DNA of 64,000 nt from Clostridium sp. AN503 (GTDB lineage: Bacteria; Bacillota; Clostridia; Lachnospirales; Lachnospiraceae): NCBI RefSeq assembly GCF_040719375.1, contig NZ_JBFDTP010000002.1:2728001-2792000 (forward strand). The letters are read 5' to 3'. The notes under the pieces are model-generated. The model was not told the origin of the DNA, did not search any database, and saw only the letters and a program-made list of their open reading frames with translations. A program made the position numbers and the translations under genes. Below are positions 51,429 through 61,205 of this stretch, piece by piece (the stretch's first letter is position 1; every line of letters starts with the position of its first letter).

Positions 51429-52913
51429 CTATCCAAATGGATTTTCCGTCTTATACAGCATCCCCTTAGGCTGGTTGAATCCGATCTCCTCTACGTCCAC
51501 GCCGATGTACTTGAACACTTCATACAGCGCCCTGCCGTAATGTCCGAACGCCACTGCCCCATGGTGCGGGAAGTTCTTTTCGATCAGCACATGGCGGTAG
51601 AATCTGCCCATCTCCGGGATCGCAAAAATACCGATGGAGCCGAAGGACCGGGTAGCCACCGGAAGTACCTCGCCCTGGGCCACATATGCGCGCAGGATAT
51701 TGTCCGCGGTGCTCTGCAAACGGTAAAAGGTGATCTCGCCCGGTGCAATGTCGCCTTCTAACGTACCCTGGGTCACTTCCTCCGGCAGGGAGCGGGCCAT
51801 AATGAGCTGATACTTCATCTCGCAGGCGGTCAGCTTTTTAGAGCTGGTATTGCCGCAGTGGAATCCCATGAAGGTCTCGTGCAGCTTATAATCATAGCTG
51901 CCCTTAATATCCTCCTCATAAAGGTCGGACGGCACCGAGTTGTTGATGTCAAGCAGTGTCACCGCATCCTGGCTGATGCAGGTGCCGATGAACTCGCTGA
52001 GGGTCCCGTAGATATCCACCTCACAGGAAACCGGGATGCCCCGTCCGGCAAGGCGGCTGTTCACATAACACGGCACGAAGCCAAACTGGGTCTGGAATGC
52101 AGGCCAGCATTTCCCGGCGATCGCCACGTATTTGCGGTAGCCTCTGTGCGCCTCGATCCAGTCTACGAGCGTCAGCTCATACTGAGCCAGCTTTTCCAGG
52201 ATCTCCGGCTTTTTATTCCCGGCTCCCAGCTCCGCTTCCATATCCTTCATCACATCCGGGATCCGGGCGTCTCCTGCGTGGTTGTTGAACGCCTCAAACA
52301 GATCCAGCTCCGAGTTCTCCTCAATCTCCACGCCCAGGTTGTAGAGCTGTTTGATCGGCGCGTTGCATGCAAGGAAATTTAATGGGCGCGGCCCGAAGCT
52401 GATGATCTTTAAGCTGGACAGTCCCACAATGGCGCGGGCGATCGGTACAAACTCCTCGATCATGTCTGCGCATTCTTCCGCTGTGCCCACGGGATACTCT
52501 GGAATGTAGGCGCGGATATTCCTGAGTTTTAAGTTGTAGCTTGCATTTAACATACCGCAGTATGCGTCGCCCCGTCCCTGGATCAGGTTGCTGCCGCTCT
52601 CCTCCGCAGCCGCGATAAACATGGACGGCCCCTCAAAATGCTTTGCCAGGAGCGTCTCGGATATCTCCGGACCAAAATTGCCCAGATACACCACCAGGGC
52701 ATTGCAGCCCGCGGCCTTCACATCCTCCAGCGCCTGTACCATATGGATCTCGCTCTCCACGATACAGACCGGGCATTCGTAAATGTTCTTTGCATCATAT
52801 TTTTTGGAATAAGCCTCTACCAGCGCTTTCCGGCGGTTCACGGAAAGGCTCTCCGGGAAACAGTCGCGGCTCACGGCAACAATTCCTATCTTAATTTCCG
52901 GTGTATTCATCAT
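51429..52913 (-). CDS. L-fucose/L-arabinose isomerase family protein
   Basis: A 494-residue sugar isomerase-like enzyme that would interconvert an aldose and ketose using Mn2+. Three domains of the FucI/AraA fold can be followed: KIGIVAVSRDCFPESL, ALVVYLGNFGPEISETLLAK, then SEFIGTCISQDAVTLLDINN and FMGFHCGNTSSKKL. It is distant from both classical AraA and FucI, so the substrate is open. As last gene of the YtfQRT-type importer operon, directly behind transketolase, it probably handles the imported sugar. The ATG at 52913 has GGAGG eight bases upstream. Confidence 0.82.
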   Translation of the reverse strand: MMNTPEIKIGIVAVSRDCFPESLSVNRRKALVEAYSKKYDAKNIYECPVCIVESEIHMVQALEDVKAAGCNALVVYLGNFGPEISETLLAKHFEGPSMFIAAAEESGSNLIQGRGDAYCGMLNASYNLKLRNIRAYIPEYPVGTAEECADMIEEFVPIARAIVGLSSLKIISFGPRPLNFLACNAPIKQLYNLGVEIEENSELDLFEAFNNHAGDARIPDVMKDMEAELGAGNKKPEILEKLAQYELTLVDWIEAHRGYRKYVAIAGKCWPAFQTQFGFVPCYVNSRLAGRGIPVSCEVDIYGTLSEFIGTCISQDAVTLLDINNSVPSDLYEEDIKGSYDYKLHETFMGFHCGNTSSKKLTACEMKYQLIMARSLPEEVTQGTLEGDIAPGEITFYRLQSTADNILRAYVAQGEVLPVATRSFGSIGIFAIPEMGRFYRHVLIEKNFPHHGAVAFGHYGRALYEVFKYIGVDVEEIGFNQPKGMLYKTENPFG

Positions 52914-52938
52914 GTCAATATCCTCCATTTTTATCATC

Positions 52939-54921
52939 TCATAACTGCTTCACAACCTCAGCCACATGCTCCGCCGTGAACCCGAACTTCTCAAACAAAG
53001 ACTCAGCCGGCGCCGACGCGCCAAAGCCCTGCATCGTCACATACGCCCCGTCCAGGCCCACATACTCGCCCCAGCCAAACCCGCTTAAGGCTTCCACTGC
53101 CACACGCTTCCTCACCGCCTTCGGCAGCACCTTCTCCCGGTACTCTGCATCCTGCTTGGCAAACACATCCATGCTCGGCATGCTCACCACACGCACGTCG
53201 ATGCCTTCCTCCGCCAGAAGCTTCTTCGCCTCCACCGCCAGGGACACCTCCGAGCCGCTTGCCATCAGGATCGCATCCGGCGTCTCCTTCGCACTGTCCT
53301 CCAGGATATAACCGCCCTTCAGCGCCTCCCTGCTGCTCCCCCCAAGCTGTGGCAGGTTCTGCCTTGTCAGTACCAGCGCCGTGGGCGCATCCTTCGCGGT
53401 CGCTGCAAAATACCAGGCCGCAGCCGTCTCCGTCGCATCCGCCGGGCGGTACACGTGAAAGTCCGGCATCGCACGCAGCATCGCCAGCTGCTCGATCGGC
53501 TCATGGGTCGGCCCATCCTCCCCCACTCCGATACTGTCATGGGTGAACACATAGGTCACCGGCAGCTTCATCAGCGCTGCCAGACGCGCCATGGGCTTCG
53601 TGTAATCGCTGAACACGAAGAACGTGGACACAAACGGCCTCATCCCGTGCAGCGCCAGGCCGTTCCCGATCGCCGCCATCGCCAGCTCCCGCACGCCAAA
53701 GTGCAGGTTCCTTCCTGCGTAGTTATCTTTAGAGAAATCCCCCATATCGCTCATATAGGTCTTGGTGGACGGCGCCAGATCCGCGGCTCCGCCGATCAGC
53801 GCAGGAACCTCATTCTTTAAACGGTTCAGCATGATGCCGGACAGATTCCTGGTGGCCTGCGGTTTATCCTCGTATGCCCAGAACACCTCGTCGTCATAAA
53901 GCTTTTCACCGATCTGCTTATCATGGTAAGCGTCCCACTGCTCCTTAAGATCCGGGTATGCCTTTGCGTACTCCGCAAACAGCCCTTCCCAGGCCTCCTG
54001 CGTCTTCGCGCCCTGAGCCGCCAGCATTCGGTAGTTCTCGTACACATCCTCCGGCACATAGAACGGCTCCTGGCTCTCCCAGCCCAAGTTCTCCTTGAGC
54101 GCCGTCACGTTCTCGGCCCCCAAAGGCTCCCCGTGGGCGCTGGCCTTGCCCTGCTTGGCAGGACAGCCGTAGCCGATCTGGGTCTTCACGATGATAAAGG
54201 AAGGCCTTAACTGATCCGCCTTCGCCTCCTCAATGGCCTTCCCGATGGCCGCAGGGTCATTTCCGTCCTCCACGGTGATCGTCTGGAAGCCAAAGGCCTC
54301 CATCCGCTTCTGCACATCCTCCGTAAAAGCAATGTCCGTGCTGCCCTCGATGGAAATCTTGTTGGAATCATACAGGACGATCAGCTTGTGAAGGCCCAGG
54401 GTCCCTGCCAGGGAGAATGCCTCCGAGGAGATCCCCTCCATCATGCAGCCGTCGCCGCCCAGCACGTAGGTATAGTGGTCCACCACCGGATATTCCGGGC
54501 GGTTGAACACGGCGGCCAGATGGGCTTCCGCCATGGCCATGCCCACCGCCATGCCCATGCCTGCGCCCAGCGGGCCTGTGGTGGCCTCGACCCCCACCGT
54601 ATGCCCGTACTCCGGGTGACCCGGGGTCAGGGAGCCGGACTGGCGGAAGTTCTTTAGATCCTCCACGGTCAGACCGTAGCCGAACAGATGCAGCAGGGAA
54701 TAGAGTAATGTAGAGCCATGACCGCCGGAAAGGATAAACCGGTCCCGGTCCTCCCACTCCGGGTCAGCCGGATTGTGGTTCATATGGTGCGCCCACAGCT
54801 CATAAGCCATAGCCGCCGCCCCCAGGGGCAGCCCCGGATGGCCGGAGTTTGCCTTCTGCACGGCGTCCGCCGCCAGGACGCGGATCGCATTTACGGATTT
54901 CTTCTCTAATTCCAGATTCAT
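52939..54921 (-). CDS. tkt: Transketolase
   Basis: Thiamine diphosphate enzyme of the pentose phosphate pathway, 660 residues. AADAVQKANSGHPGLPLGAA near the start is the transketolase signature, and GDGCMMEGISSEA is the ThDP pyrophosphate motif. The second domain has FVSTFFVFSDYTKPMARLAA and DSIGVGEDGPTHEPIEQLA. A complete single-chain enzyme. Its place between the sugar importer and the isomerase suggests that the sugar enters metabolism as a pentose. The codon use is richer in G+C than average for the window. RBS AAGGAGG. Confidence 0.97.
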   Translation of the reverse strand: MNLELEKKSVNAIRVLAADAVQKANSGHPGLPLGAAAMAYELWAHHMNHNPADPEWEDRDRFILSGGHGSTLLYSLLHLFGYGLTVEDLKNFRQSGSLTPGHPEYGHTVGVEATTGPLGAGMGMAVGMAMAEAHLAAVFNRPEYPVVDHYTYVLGGDGCMMEGISSEAFSLAGTLGLHKLIVLYDSNKISIEGSTDIAFTEDVQKRMEAFGFQTITVEDGNDPAAIGKAIEEAKADQLRPSFIIVKTQIGYGCPAKQGKASAHGEPLGAENVTALKENLGWESQEPFYVPEDVYENYRMLAAQGAKTQEAWEGLFAEYAKAYPDLKEQWDAYHDKQIGEKLYDDEVFWAYEDKPQATRNLSGIMLNRLKNEVPALIGGAADLAPSTKTYMSDMGDFSKDNYAGRNLHFGVRELAMAAIGNGLALHGMRPFVSTFFVFSDYTKPMARLAALMKLPVTYVFTHDSIGVGEDGPTHEPIEQLAMLRAMPDFHVYRPADATETAAAWYFAATAKDAPTALVLTRQNLPQLGGSSREALKGGYILEDSAKETPDAILMASGSEVSLAVEAKKLLAEEGIDVRVVSMPSMDVFAKQDAEYREKVLPKAVRKRVAVEALSGFGWGEYVGLDGAYVTMQGFGASAPAESLFEKFGFTAEHVAEVVKQL

Positions 54922-54939
54922 AACAGCCTCCTTGGATTT

Positions 54940-55956
54940 TTACTTTTTGCGCGCCAGAATGATGCTCTGTACAACCAGGAACACACACAGCATACCGGCT
55001 ACGGTGATCCCTGTCCACCACGCCTGGTCCAGGCCGATGGAGGAAACGATATTCTGGATGGTACTTAAGGACAGCACGCCCACAAATGTGCCGAATATAT
55101 TGCCTACGCCGCCTGTAAGAAGCGTTCCTCCGATGATGGAGGAAGCGATCGCATTCATCTCCATGCCCATTGCATGGGAAGCCGAACCGGAACCCACATG
55201 CAGGAAGTAGACATATCCGCCGATTCCTGCGAAAAGGCCGCAGAGCAGGTGGGATAAAAACCTCGTTTTCTTCACATTGATGCCCAGCATCAGGGCGCTC
55301 TGACGGTTGCCGCCCACCGCATAGAAATTCCGTCCAAGCTTCGTCCACCGCAGTACGCAGAACAGGATGACCACAAGCAGGATCGCCACGATCACACCGA
55401 TTTCCACATAAGCGTTGACATATTTTCCAAGCTTATTTACCGTGCCAAGGCCCGGCACATTGATACGCGTATTCTTTATGGCTGTAAAAGCCTCATTTTC
55501 CACATTGAACGGCGCCGTATGGACGATCGTGGTCATGCCCCGTGCAAAGAACATTCCTGCCAGCGAAACGATGAACGGCTGGATGTCCAGGTATGCCACC
55601 AAAAATCCCTGCACCGCGCCGAATAAAAGCCCGATCCCCAGCGCGATCAGGAGGGAGGTAAATACATTTCCGCCGTGATAGTCCAGATATACGGCACAGC
55701 TCATGCTGACCAGCGCCACCACGCCGCCCACGGAGATATCGATCCCGCCGGTGATCATGACCAGGCTCATGCCGCAGGAGGTAATGATCAGCGCCGCATT
55801 GGCATTGAGGATATTAAAAAACGTCTGAGGTTTCAAAAATCCTTTTCCTAAAAACACCATTGCGCAGATGTACATGGCGAGGAATACGACCACCGTGATC
55901 AAAAGCAGCAGATTGGTGTCCGTAAGCTTCTTGCCTGCAGTTTTTGTTTTCATCAT
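54940..55956 (-). CDS. yjfF: Sugar ABC transporter permease, YjfF-like
   Basis: Inner membrane permease of 338 residues with about nine membrane segments. Family motif ITGGIDISVGGVVALVSMSC and, near the end of the cytoplasmic loop, GGNRQSALMLGINVKKTRF, the EAA-type contact with the ATPase. SIIGGTLLTGGVGNIFGTFV closes the family signature. It overlaps the preceding permease gene by four bases (ATGA). The gene order binding protein, ATPase, permease, permease equals ytfQ-ytfR-ytfT-yjfF of Escherichia coli, a galactofuranose importer. Confidence 0.9.
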   Translation of the reverse strand: MMKTKTAGKKLTDTNLLLLITVVVFLAMYICAMVFLGKGFLKPQTFFNILNANAALIITSCGMSLVMITGGIDISVGGVVALVSMSCAVYLDYHGGNVFTSLLIALGIGLLFGAVQGFLVAYLDIQPFIVSLAGMFFARGMTTIVHTAPFNVENEAFTAIKNTRINVPGLGTVNKLGKYVNAYVEIGVIVAILLVVILFCVLRWTKLGRNFYAVGGNRQSALMLGINVKKTRFLSHLLCGLFAGIGGYVYFLHVGSGSASHAMGMEMNAIASSIIGGTLLTGGVGNIFGTFVGVLSLSTIQNIVSSIGLDQAWWTGITVAGMLCVFLVVQSIILARKK

Positions 55957-57020
55957 ACCAGCCGGCCCTCCTTTCGCATCGTTAATTTCCTGCCCAAACC
56001 GGAAAGCTTTTCTTTCACTGCCGGGGCGCTGATGACCACCAGCACGATCACGACGATCGCCTTGTATGCCGGGAGCGCGTCAGAGGAAACATTGAATTTA
56101 TAAAGGGTTGTGGTCAGAAACTGGATCACATATGCCCCCAGTATCGATGCCATAATATTGAATTTTCCTCCGCTCAAAACATTTCCGCCCAGAGCCACCG
56201 CCAGGATGGCATCCATCTCGATATCCTTCGCGATCACGGAATAGTTGATGGTGGAGAGGCGGCTGGTCTTGATCAGCGCCACTACTGCAACACAGAGTCC
56301 CAGGATCACAAAGCTCAGCCATTTGATAAAGGTCGGATTTAAGCCGTTTAAACGGGAGGAGCTTGCATTGATTCCGACCGCCTGGGTATACAGCCCCAGG
56401 TTGGTGAACTTTAACACCAGCATGGTGATCACCACGCAGACCACTGCCAGGAAAAACGGCGTCGGGATCGGTATCCCCGGAATGAATCCTCCAAAATAAG
56501 TAAAGGTTTTATCTGTCACGATCGGAAGTTCATTGTTGTTGATCCAGGCGGCAATGGAACGGCCCGCCGTGTACAGGATCAGAGTCGCGACCATGGGCTG
56601 GATCTTGAAGATCGCGACCAGCACGCCGTTGAAGGCTCCGAACAGCATCGCTACCAGACACGCTACAAGAAACGCCACAATGATCGGCGCCTGCAGCGTT
56701 CCGTCTCCGCCAAGCCCCACAAGGATCCGCAGGATCACAGAGCCTGCGATGGCGACAGCCGCTCCCACGCTGATGTCCTGACCTCCGGAAGCCGCCGTGA
56801 CAAGAGTCATGCCGATGGCAAGAATGGCAACCTCTGAGCCATAGTCCAGGATTGTCATCAGATAGCCGGTCAGTACCGGGTCACCGGCGCTGTTATGCCC
56901 CAGCGTTACCTTAAAAAAGGACGGGTCCACAGCCAGATTGAACACAGCCAGCAGAAGCAGGGCCACGATCGGAATAAAAATCTGCTTTCTGAAGATACCT
57001 GCAAAATTTTTGTCTTTCAT
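55953..57020 (-). CDS. ytfT: Sugar ABC transporter permease, YtfT-like
   Basis: First permease of the importer, 355 residues and about nine membrane segments. VTAASGGQDISVGAAVAIAG is the RbsC-family motif, AVGINASSSRLNGLNPTFIK the ATPase contact loop, and ALGGNVLSGGKFNIMASILG the C-terminal signature. The start codon shares one base with the ytfR stop (TGATG), and GGAGG lies nine bases before it inside ytfR. A GTG one codon earlier is possible. Pairs with the YjfF-like permease. Confidence 0.9.
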   Translation of the reverse strand: MKDKNFAGIFRKQIFIPIVALLLLAVFNLAVDPSFFKVTLGHNSAGDPVLTGYLMTILDYGSEVAILAIGMTLVTAASGGQDISVGAAVAIAGSVILRILVGLGGDGTLQAPIIVAFLVACLVAMLFGAFNGVLVAIFKIQPMVATLILYTAGRSIAAWINNNELPIVTDKTFTYFGGFIPGIPIPTPFFLAVVCVVITMLVLKFTNLGLYTQAVGINASSSRLNGLNPTFIKWLSFVILGLCVAVVALIKTSRLSTINYSVIAKDIEMDAILAVALGGNVLSGGKFNIMASILGAYVIQFLTTTLYKFNVSSDALPAYKAIVVIVLVVISAPAVKEKLSGLGRKLTMRKEGRLV

Positions 57021-58534
57021 CACATCTCACCTCCTGCTATGGTCTCCATTACTTTCATCTGGTTCAAATCGTCGCCGGAAAGCTCCCCGACCACTTTGCG
57101 GTCGCGCATAACGATCAGGCGGGAGCAGGTGCGCAGCATCTCGTCCGTCTCGGAGGAGATGAAGGTTACGCTCATGCCCTCGGACGCCAGCTTTAACACC
57201 AGCTTCTGGATCTCTACCTTCGTACCGATATCGATCCCCCTGGTCGGCTCATCCAGGATCAGATATTCCGGATGAGTGAGCAGCCAGCGGGCCAGGATCA
57301 CCTTCTGCTGGTTTCCGCCGGATAAGGACTTGATCGGCGTATCTGCGGAAGCGGTCTTGATCTCCAGAAGCTTTATGTACTCCTCGGCAAATTTATTGGC
57401 CTCTGCTTTGGTAAAGGGCTTAAAAAATCCTCTCAAAACCTGTGCAGCAAGGATGATATTTTCCCTTACAGATAAGTCTCCCACGATGCCGTCCATTTTC
57501 CGGTCCTCCGGAAGATAAGCGATACCGTTCTTCATGGCGTCCAGCGGCTTTGTGATCTTGACCGTTTTTCCATTCTTCTTGATGCTTCCTCCGGTCACCT
57601 TATCGGCGCTGAAGATCGCACGGACGCACTCGCTCCGCCCGGAACCCAACAGTCCCGTAAAGCCGTTGACCTCTCCCTTTTTGATGTAGAAATCAAATGG
57701 CCCGATCCCCGCGTCGCTTTGCAGTCCTTCTGCCTCCAGGACATACTCCGCCTTGCCTGTATACCCCGTCGTCTCATCCTTGATGTCTTCCATGTCGTTG
57801 AGCTCCTTGCCCAGCATCTTGGCAACCAGCTTCACTCTCGGCAGATCCTCGATCACGTATTCGCCTACCAGCTGGCCGTCCCGCAGCACTGTGATCTTAT
57901 CACATACCTCATATACCTGGTCCAGGAAATGGGTGACAAAGATAATGCCGACCCCTCTCGCCTTTAGATCACGCATCAGTCCGAAAAGCTTCGCCACCTC
58001 AGACTCATCCAGGGAGGAGGTCGGCTCATCCAGGATCAGCACCTTACAGTCCATATCCACCGCACGTGCGATCGCTACCATCTGCTGGATCGCGATGGAG
58101 CAGTCGGACAGCTGCTGCGTGGCTTTTGCCGGAATCCCCAGATTCTCAAGCATCCGGTCTGCGTCCGCGTTCATCTTCTTCCAGTTGGTGATCTGTCCCT
58201 TTCCGCGGCCGATATACATATTCTCCGCCACAGTAAGGTTCGGGCATAAGGTGATCTCCTGATACACCGTACTGATGCCCAGGTTCTGGGCGTCATGGGG
58301 CGCCCGGATCACCGCCGGTTTATCCAGTCCCTTTAAATAGATCTCGCCCTCATCCTTCTCATAAACGCCGGTCAGTACCTTGATCAGCGTGGATTTTCCG
58401 GCTCCGTTTTCTCCCATCAGCGCATGGATCTCTCCCTCGCACAGGGTAAAATCAACTGCCTGCAGGGCACGCACTCCGGGAAAGCTTTTGTGTATGTTCC
58501 TCATTTCCAATACAGAATGTTCTTTCACCAGCAA
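57020..58534 (-). CDS. ytfR: Sugar ABC transporter ATP-binding protein, YtfR-like
   Basis: Double-cassette ATPase of 504 residues, as in the RbsA/MglA/YtfR group. Cassette one has MGENGAGKSTLIKVLTGVYE, the signature LSDCSIAIQQMVAIARAV and the Walker B LILDEPTSSLDESE. Cassette two has the degenerate P-loop GLLGSGRSE, signature LSGGNQQKVILARWL and Walker B LILDEPTRGIDIGTK. The first signature is atypical (LSDCS for LSGGQ), which is common in the first half of this group. The TTG start has AAGGAG six bases upstream. Confidence 0.93.
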   Translation of the reverse strand: MLVKEHSVLEMRNIHKSFPGVRALQAVDFTLCEGEIHALMGENGAGKSTLIKVLTGVYEKDEGEIYLKGLDKPAVIRAPHDAQNLGISTVYQEITLCPNLTVAENMYIGRGKGQITNWKKMNADADRMLENLGIPAKATQQLSDCSIAIQQMVAIARAVDMDCKVLILDEPTSSLDESEVAKLFGLMRDLKARGVGIIFVTHFLDQVYEVCDKITVLRDGQLVGEYVIEDLPRVKLVAKMLGKELNDMEDIKDETTGYTGKAEYVLEAEGLQSDAGIGPFDFYIKKGEVNGFTGLLGSGRSECVRAIFSADKVTGGSIKKNGKTVKITKPLDAMKNGIAYLPEDRKMDGIVGDLSVRENIILAAQVLRGFFKPFTKAEANKFAEEYIKLLEIKTASADTPIKSLSGGNQQKVILARWLLTHPEYLILDEPTRGIDIGTKVEIQKLVLKLASEGMSVTFISSETDEMLRTCSRLIVMRDRKVVGELSGDDLNQMKVMETIAGGEM

Positions 58535-58557
58535 TATTCACTCCTTTTTATCAAGAA

Positions 58558-58605
58558 AGAGCGCGAAGCGTCTAAAGATATCTCTTTTATGCCGCGCCGC
58601 GCTCT
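58558..58605 (-). terminator. Attenuator-like hairpin between binding protein and ATPase genes
   Basis: On the minus strand AGAGCGCG (58605-58598) pairs with CGCGCTCT (58565-58558), followed by TTCTTGA. The T-run is short, so read-through is expected. Such hairpins often keep binding-protein mRNA in excess. Confidence 0.55.
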
Positions 58606-58643
58606 CTCGATTTTTAGTGGAAAAGTATGGTTACCGTTCTACA

Positions 58644-59720
58644 TCAGATGCCGTATTTCTCAACGTCCTCTGCTGTGATCGTGGTTGCGTCAAAGCCCTT
58701 CTCCTCCATGATGATGGTCTTCTCTGCAAGAGCTTCTCCATTCTCAACTTTCTTGATTACTTCATCAATGTAAGCTGCCTGGAACGGGTTGCACTGTCCG
58801 TCATAGTTCCAGTTCTGGTCTAACAGTTCCTGAAGCGCCCACTTGTTGCAGTCAAAGCCCATAACGATCACGTCTTTACCTACGCCGTGGGAGATATTTG
58901 CCTTGTCAAGAGCCGCAACAGCACCCTTTGCCATGTCGTCGTTCTCAGCATAGATCACGTTGAATTTGGTGCCGGAATCGATCACAGACTGAACGATCTG
59001 CTGTGCTTTCTCAGAGTTCCACTCTGCGGTCTGCTGAGTTACCAGATTCCAGGAATCCTCTGCCGCTACCTTTGCATCAAGCGCGCCGGTACGTCCCTGC
59101 TGTGCTGCGGAACCCATAACCCCCTGGATATGGATGATGTTGTACTCATCCAGGCCCTGGCTTTCCAGCCAGTTCACTGCGGTCTCGCCTTCCTTATCCA
59201 TATCGGAAACGATGGATGCAAGGTAGAGGTCGTCGCTGGCGTCAATAGTACGGTCAAACAGGATCACGCCGATGCCTGCGTCCTGCGCATCCTTCAAAAC
59301 ACTGTCCCAGCCAGATGTATCCGCTGCGGAAAGAAGCAGGTAATCCACTTCATCCTGGATGAACTTCTGAGCTGCCGTGATCTGCTCGTCATTTTTTAAG
59401 CTGTAAGCGAACGAAGCGTCATATCCGTTCTCTTTTGTAAACATTGCCTTTAGATCAGCGTCGTTAGCTGTACGGTATCCGGACTCATTAGGATCGTTGT
59501 TGATGATGCCGACCCGGATCAGTTCCCCGTCTGCTGCGGGAGCCGCCGCCTCGGTTGCCGCTTCCGTTGCCGCTTCGGTCTTGTCCGCTGCCGCCGCAGT
59601 GGTCGCCGCCTCAGTTGCCGGTGCCGCCGTAGTGGCCGCTGTCTTGGAACCGCCGCATCCGGCAAGTCCTGCCGCTACCATGGATACTGCCATTACTGTT
59701 GCAAGCATTCTTTTTTTCAT
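58644..59720 (-). CDS. ytfQ: Sugar ABC transporter substrate-binding lipoprotein, YtfQ-like
   Basis: Extracellular binding protein of 358 residues. A lipoprotein signal peptide (MKKRMLATVMAVSMVAAGLA) ends in the lipobox LAGC, followed by a linker of about 45 residues rich in Ala, Thr and Glu. The periplasmic binding protein domain has RVGIINNDPNESGYRTAND, MFTKENGYDASFAY, DYLLLSAADTSGWDSVLKDA and GQCNPFQAAYIDE, as in YtfQ. The ATG at 59720 has GGAGG upstream. It is paralogous to the lipoprotein at 62841. Confidence 0.92.
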   Translation of the reverse strand: MKKRMLATVMAVSMVAAGLAGCGGSKTAATTAAPATEAATTAAAADKTEAATEAATEAAAPAADGELIRVGIINNDPNESGYRTANDADLKAMFTKENGYDASFAYSLKNDEQITAAQKFIQDEVDYLLLSAADTSGWDSVLKDAQDAGIGVILFDRTIDASDDLYLASIVSDMDKEGETAVNWLESQGLDEYNIIHIQGVMGSAAQQGRTGALDAKVAAEDSWNLVTQQTAEWNSEKAQQIVQSVIDSGTKFNVIYAENDDMAKGAVAALDKANISHGVGKDVIVMGFDCNKWALQELLDQNWNYDGQCNPFQAAYIDEVIKKVENGEALAEKTIIMEEKGFDATTITAEDVEKYGI

Positions 59721-59779
59721 TTTACTACCTCCGCTTATATGATTTTTTCGTACTGGGATTTCTTGCTCCCCATGTCTGT

Positions 59780-59808
59780 ATCTTAACATCCCCCATGCGC
59801 CGATTCAA
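59780..59808 (-). promoter_or_regulatory. Promoter of the sugar operon
   Basis: TTGAAT (59808-59803), 17-bp spacer, TAAGAT (59785-59780), about 53 bp before the binding-protein start. A 26-bp inverted repeat lies 24 bp upstream of the -35 box. Confidence 0.75.
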
Positions 59809-59832
59809 TTCTGTATTTCCTTTATTTAAACG

Positions 59833-59858
59833 ATTTGTATGTTATTTACAATACAAAT
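59833..59858. promoter_or_regulatory. Candidate operator of the AraR-like regulator
   Basis: Perfect 8-bp arms ATTTGTAT (59833-59840) and ATACAAAT (59851-59858) with a 10-bp centre. The arms resemble the ATTTGTAC/GTACAAAT half-sites known for Bacillus AraR, and the adjacent gene encodes an AraR-like protein. The spacing differs from that of AraR sites, so the link is inference. The rest of the 385-bp divergent region is AT-rich and without a gene. Confidence 0.55.
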
Positions 59859-60105
59859 TTTACGTGTTATAATCAAAATCAAATACAAGTCATCTATCTA
59901 TGGGTGTTTTTTTCTTATGGACGGGTGAAATTTTATGATTTCTGCTTTGATCGACAAAAAAGCACCCGGGTTTTTCTGCTGGGTTTATTTGGTGATTTTA
60001 TCGGGAAGTCCGGAAAAAGTGGATTTTTTTATGATTAATATATAATTTTTACCTGTTTTACCAAAACAAATCAGGCATTTTTTACATAGGAATCGGGGGT
60101 ATTCT

Positions 60106-61188
60106 ATGGGGATTAAATATAAGTGGGTTGCCGAACGGCTGGAAGAATTAATAGAGCGGAATATCCGCACCGGGACCCAGAAACTGCCCACGGAGCAGGA
60201 GCTCTGCAGGCGGTATCGTGTAAGCCGCCAGACCGTCCGCATGGCCCTTGGCCTGCTGGAGGATAAGGGGCTGATCGTCTCAAAGCAGGGAAGCGGCTCC
60301 TACATCACCGGACGCTCCTTAAGGCCCCAGGGCAACGTGATCGGGGTCCTTGTATCAAGTGACCAGGAATATATTTATCCCGGCGTGCTAAGTGCCATTC
60401 GCAGCACGCTTTCCAACAGCGGCTTCTCCGCCCAGGTATTCGTGACGGATAACTGTGTCGCCGCCGAACGGGAGATCCTGCTGCAGCTTTTAAAGAAACC
60501 CCTGCGCGGGATCATTGTGGAGGGCTGCAAAAGCGCGCTGCCCAATCCCAACCTGGATCTGTACCGCAGGCTGATGAAAAAAGGATGCCAGATCGTGTTT
60601 TTGTATAACTATTATCCGGCGCTTCCCGACTGCCTCTACATCAAGGACGACAATACAGGCGGCAGCGCCCTCCTGGTAAAGCACTTATCGTCCCAGGGCC
60701 ATACTGCCATCGGCGGGATCTTCAAGGGGGACGATATGCAGGGGATCGAGCGGTACCAGGGCTATATGGAGACCATGCGCGACCTGTCCCTGCCCATTTC
60801 GGACAGAGCTGTCTGCTGGTACGGTTCCCGTGAACTGGACAAGTTGATGCGAGAAAAAGATACATGTTTTTTAAAAAGCATGATCGCAGAGTCTTTATCT
60901 GAATGTACCGCCGTCATCTGCTACAACGACTACCTGGCCTACTATCTGGTGGACGAGCTTTTGCTGGCAGGCTACCGTCTGCCCTCAGACATGGCTGTCG
61001 CCGCCTTCGACAACACCTACTTAAGCAACTCCAACATCTTAAGCGTGACCACCCTCTCTCATGAGCCTCATGAGATGGGAACGAAAGCGGCTGAGGCGAT
61101 CCTGAAACGGCTGAACGGGCTTCCCGTCCTGTCACAGGAAACCCGTTTTAAATTGAATCCGAAGGAAAGCACGCTGACGGATCTGTAA
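60106..61188 (+). CDS. AraR-like regulator: GntR DNA-binding domain fused to LacI-type sugar-binding domain
   Basis: A 360-residue regulator. Residues 1-70 form a GntR winged helix (KLPTEQELCRRYRVSRQTVR, EDKGLIVSKQGSGSYITG). Residues 77-360 form a LacI-like effector domain (VIGVLVSSDQEYIYPGVLSA, HLSSQGHTAIGGIFKGDD, AVAAFDNTYLSNSNILSVTT). This architecture is that of Bacillus subtilis AraR, an arabinose-responsive repressor. It is divergent from the sugar importer operon and probably represses it. Whether the inducer is arabinose or another furanose or pentose is unknown. RBS GGGGGT. Confidence 0.9.
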   Translation: MGIKYKWVAERLEELIERNIRTGTQKLPTEQELCRRYRVSRQTVRMALGLLEDKGLIVSKQGSGSYITGRSLRPQGNVIGVLVSSDQEYIYPGVLSAIRSTLSNSGFSAQVFVTDNCVAAEREILLQLLKKPLRGIIVEGCKSALPNPNLDLYRRLMKKGCQIVFLYNYYPALPDCLYIKDDNTGGSALLVKHLSSQGHTAIGGIFKGDDMQGIERYQGYMETMRDLSLPISDRAVCWYGSRELDKLMREKDTCFLKSMIAESLSECTAVICYNDYLAYYLVDELLLAGYRLPSDMAVAAFDNTYLSNSNILSVTTLSHEPHEMGTKAAEAILKRLNGLPVLSQETRFKLNPKESTLTDL

Positions 61189-61205
61189 ATACCTAAAAGC
61201 GCCCG

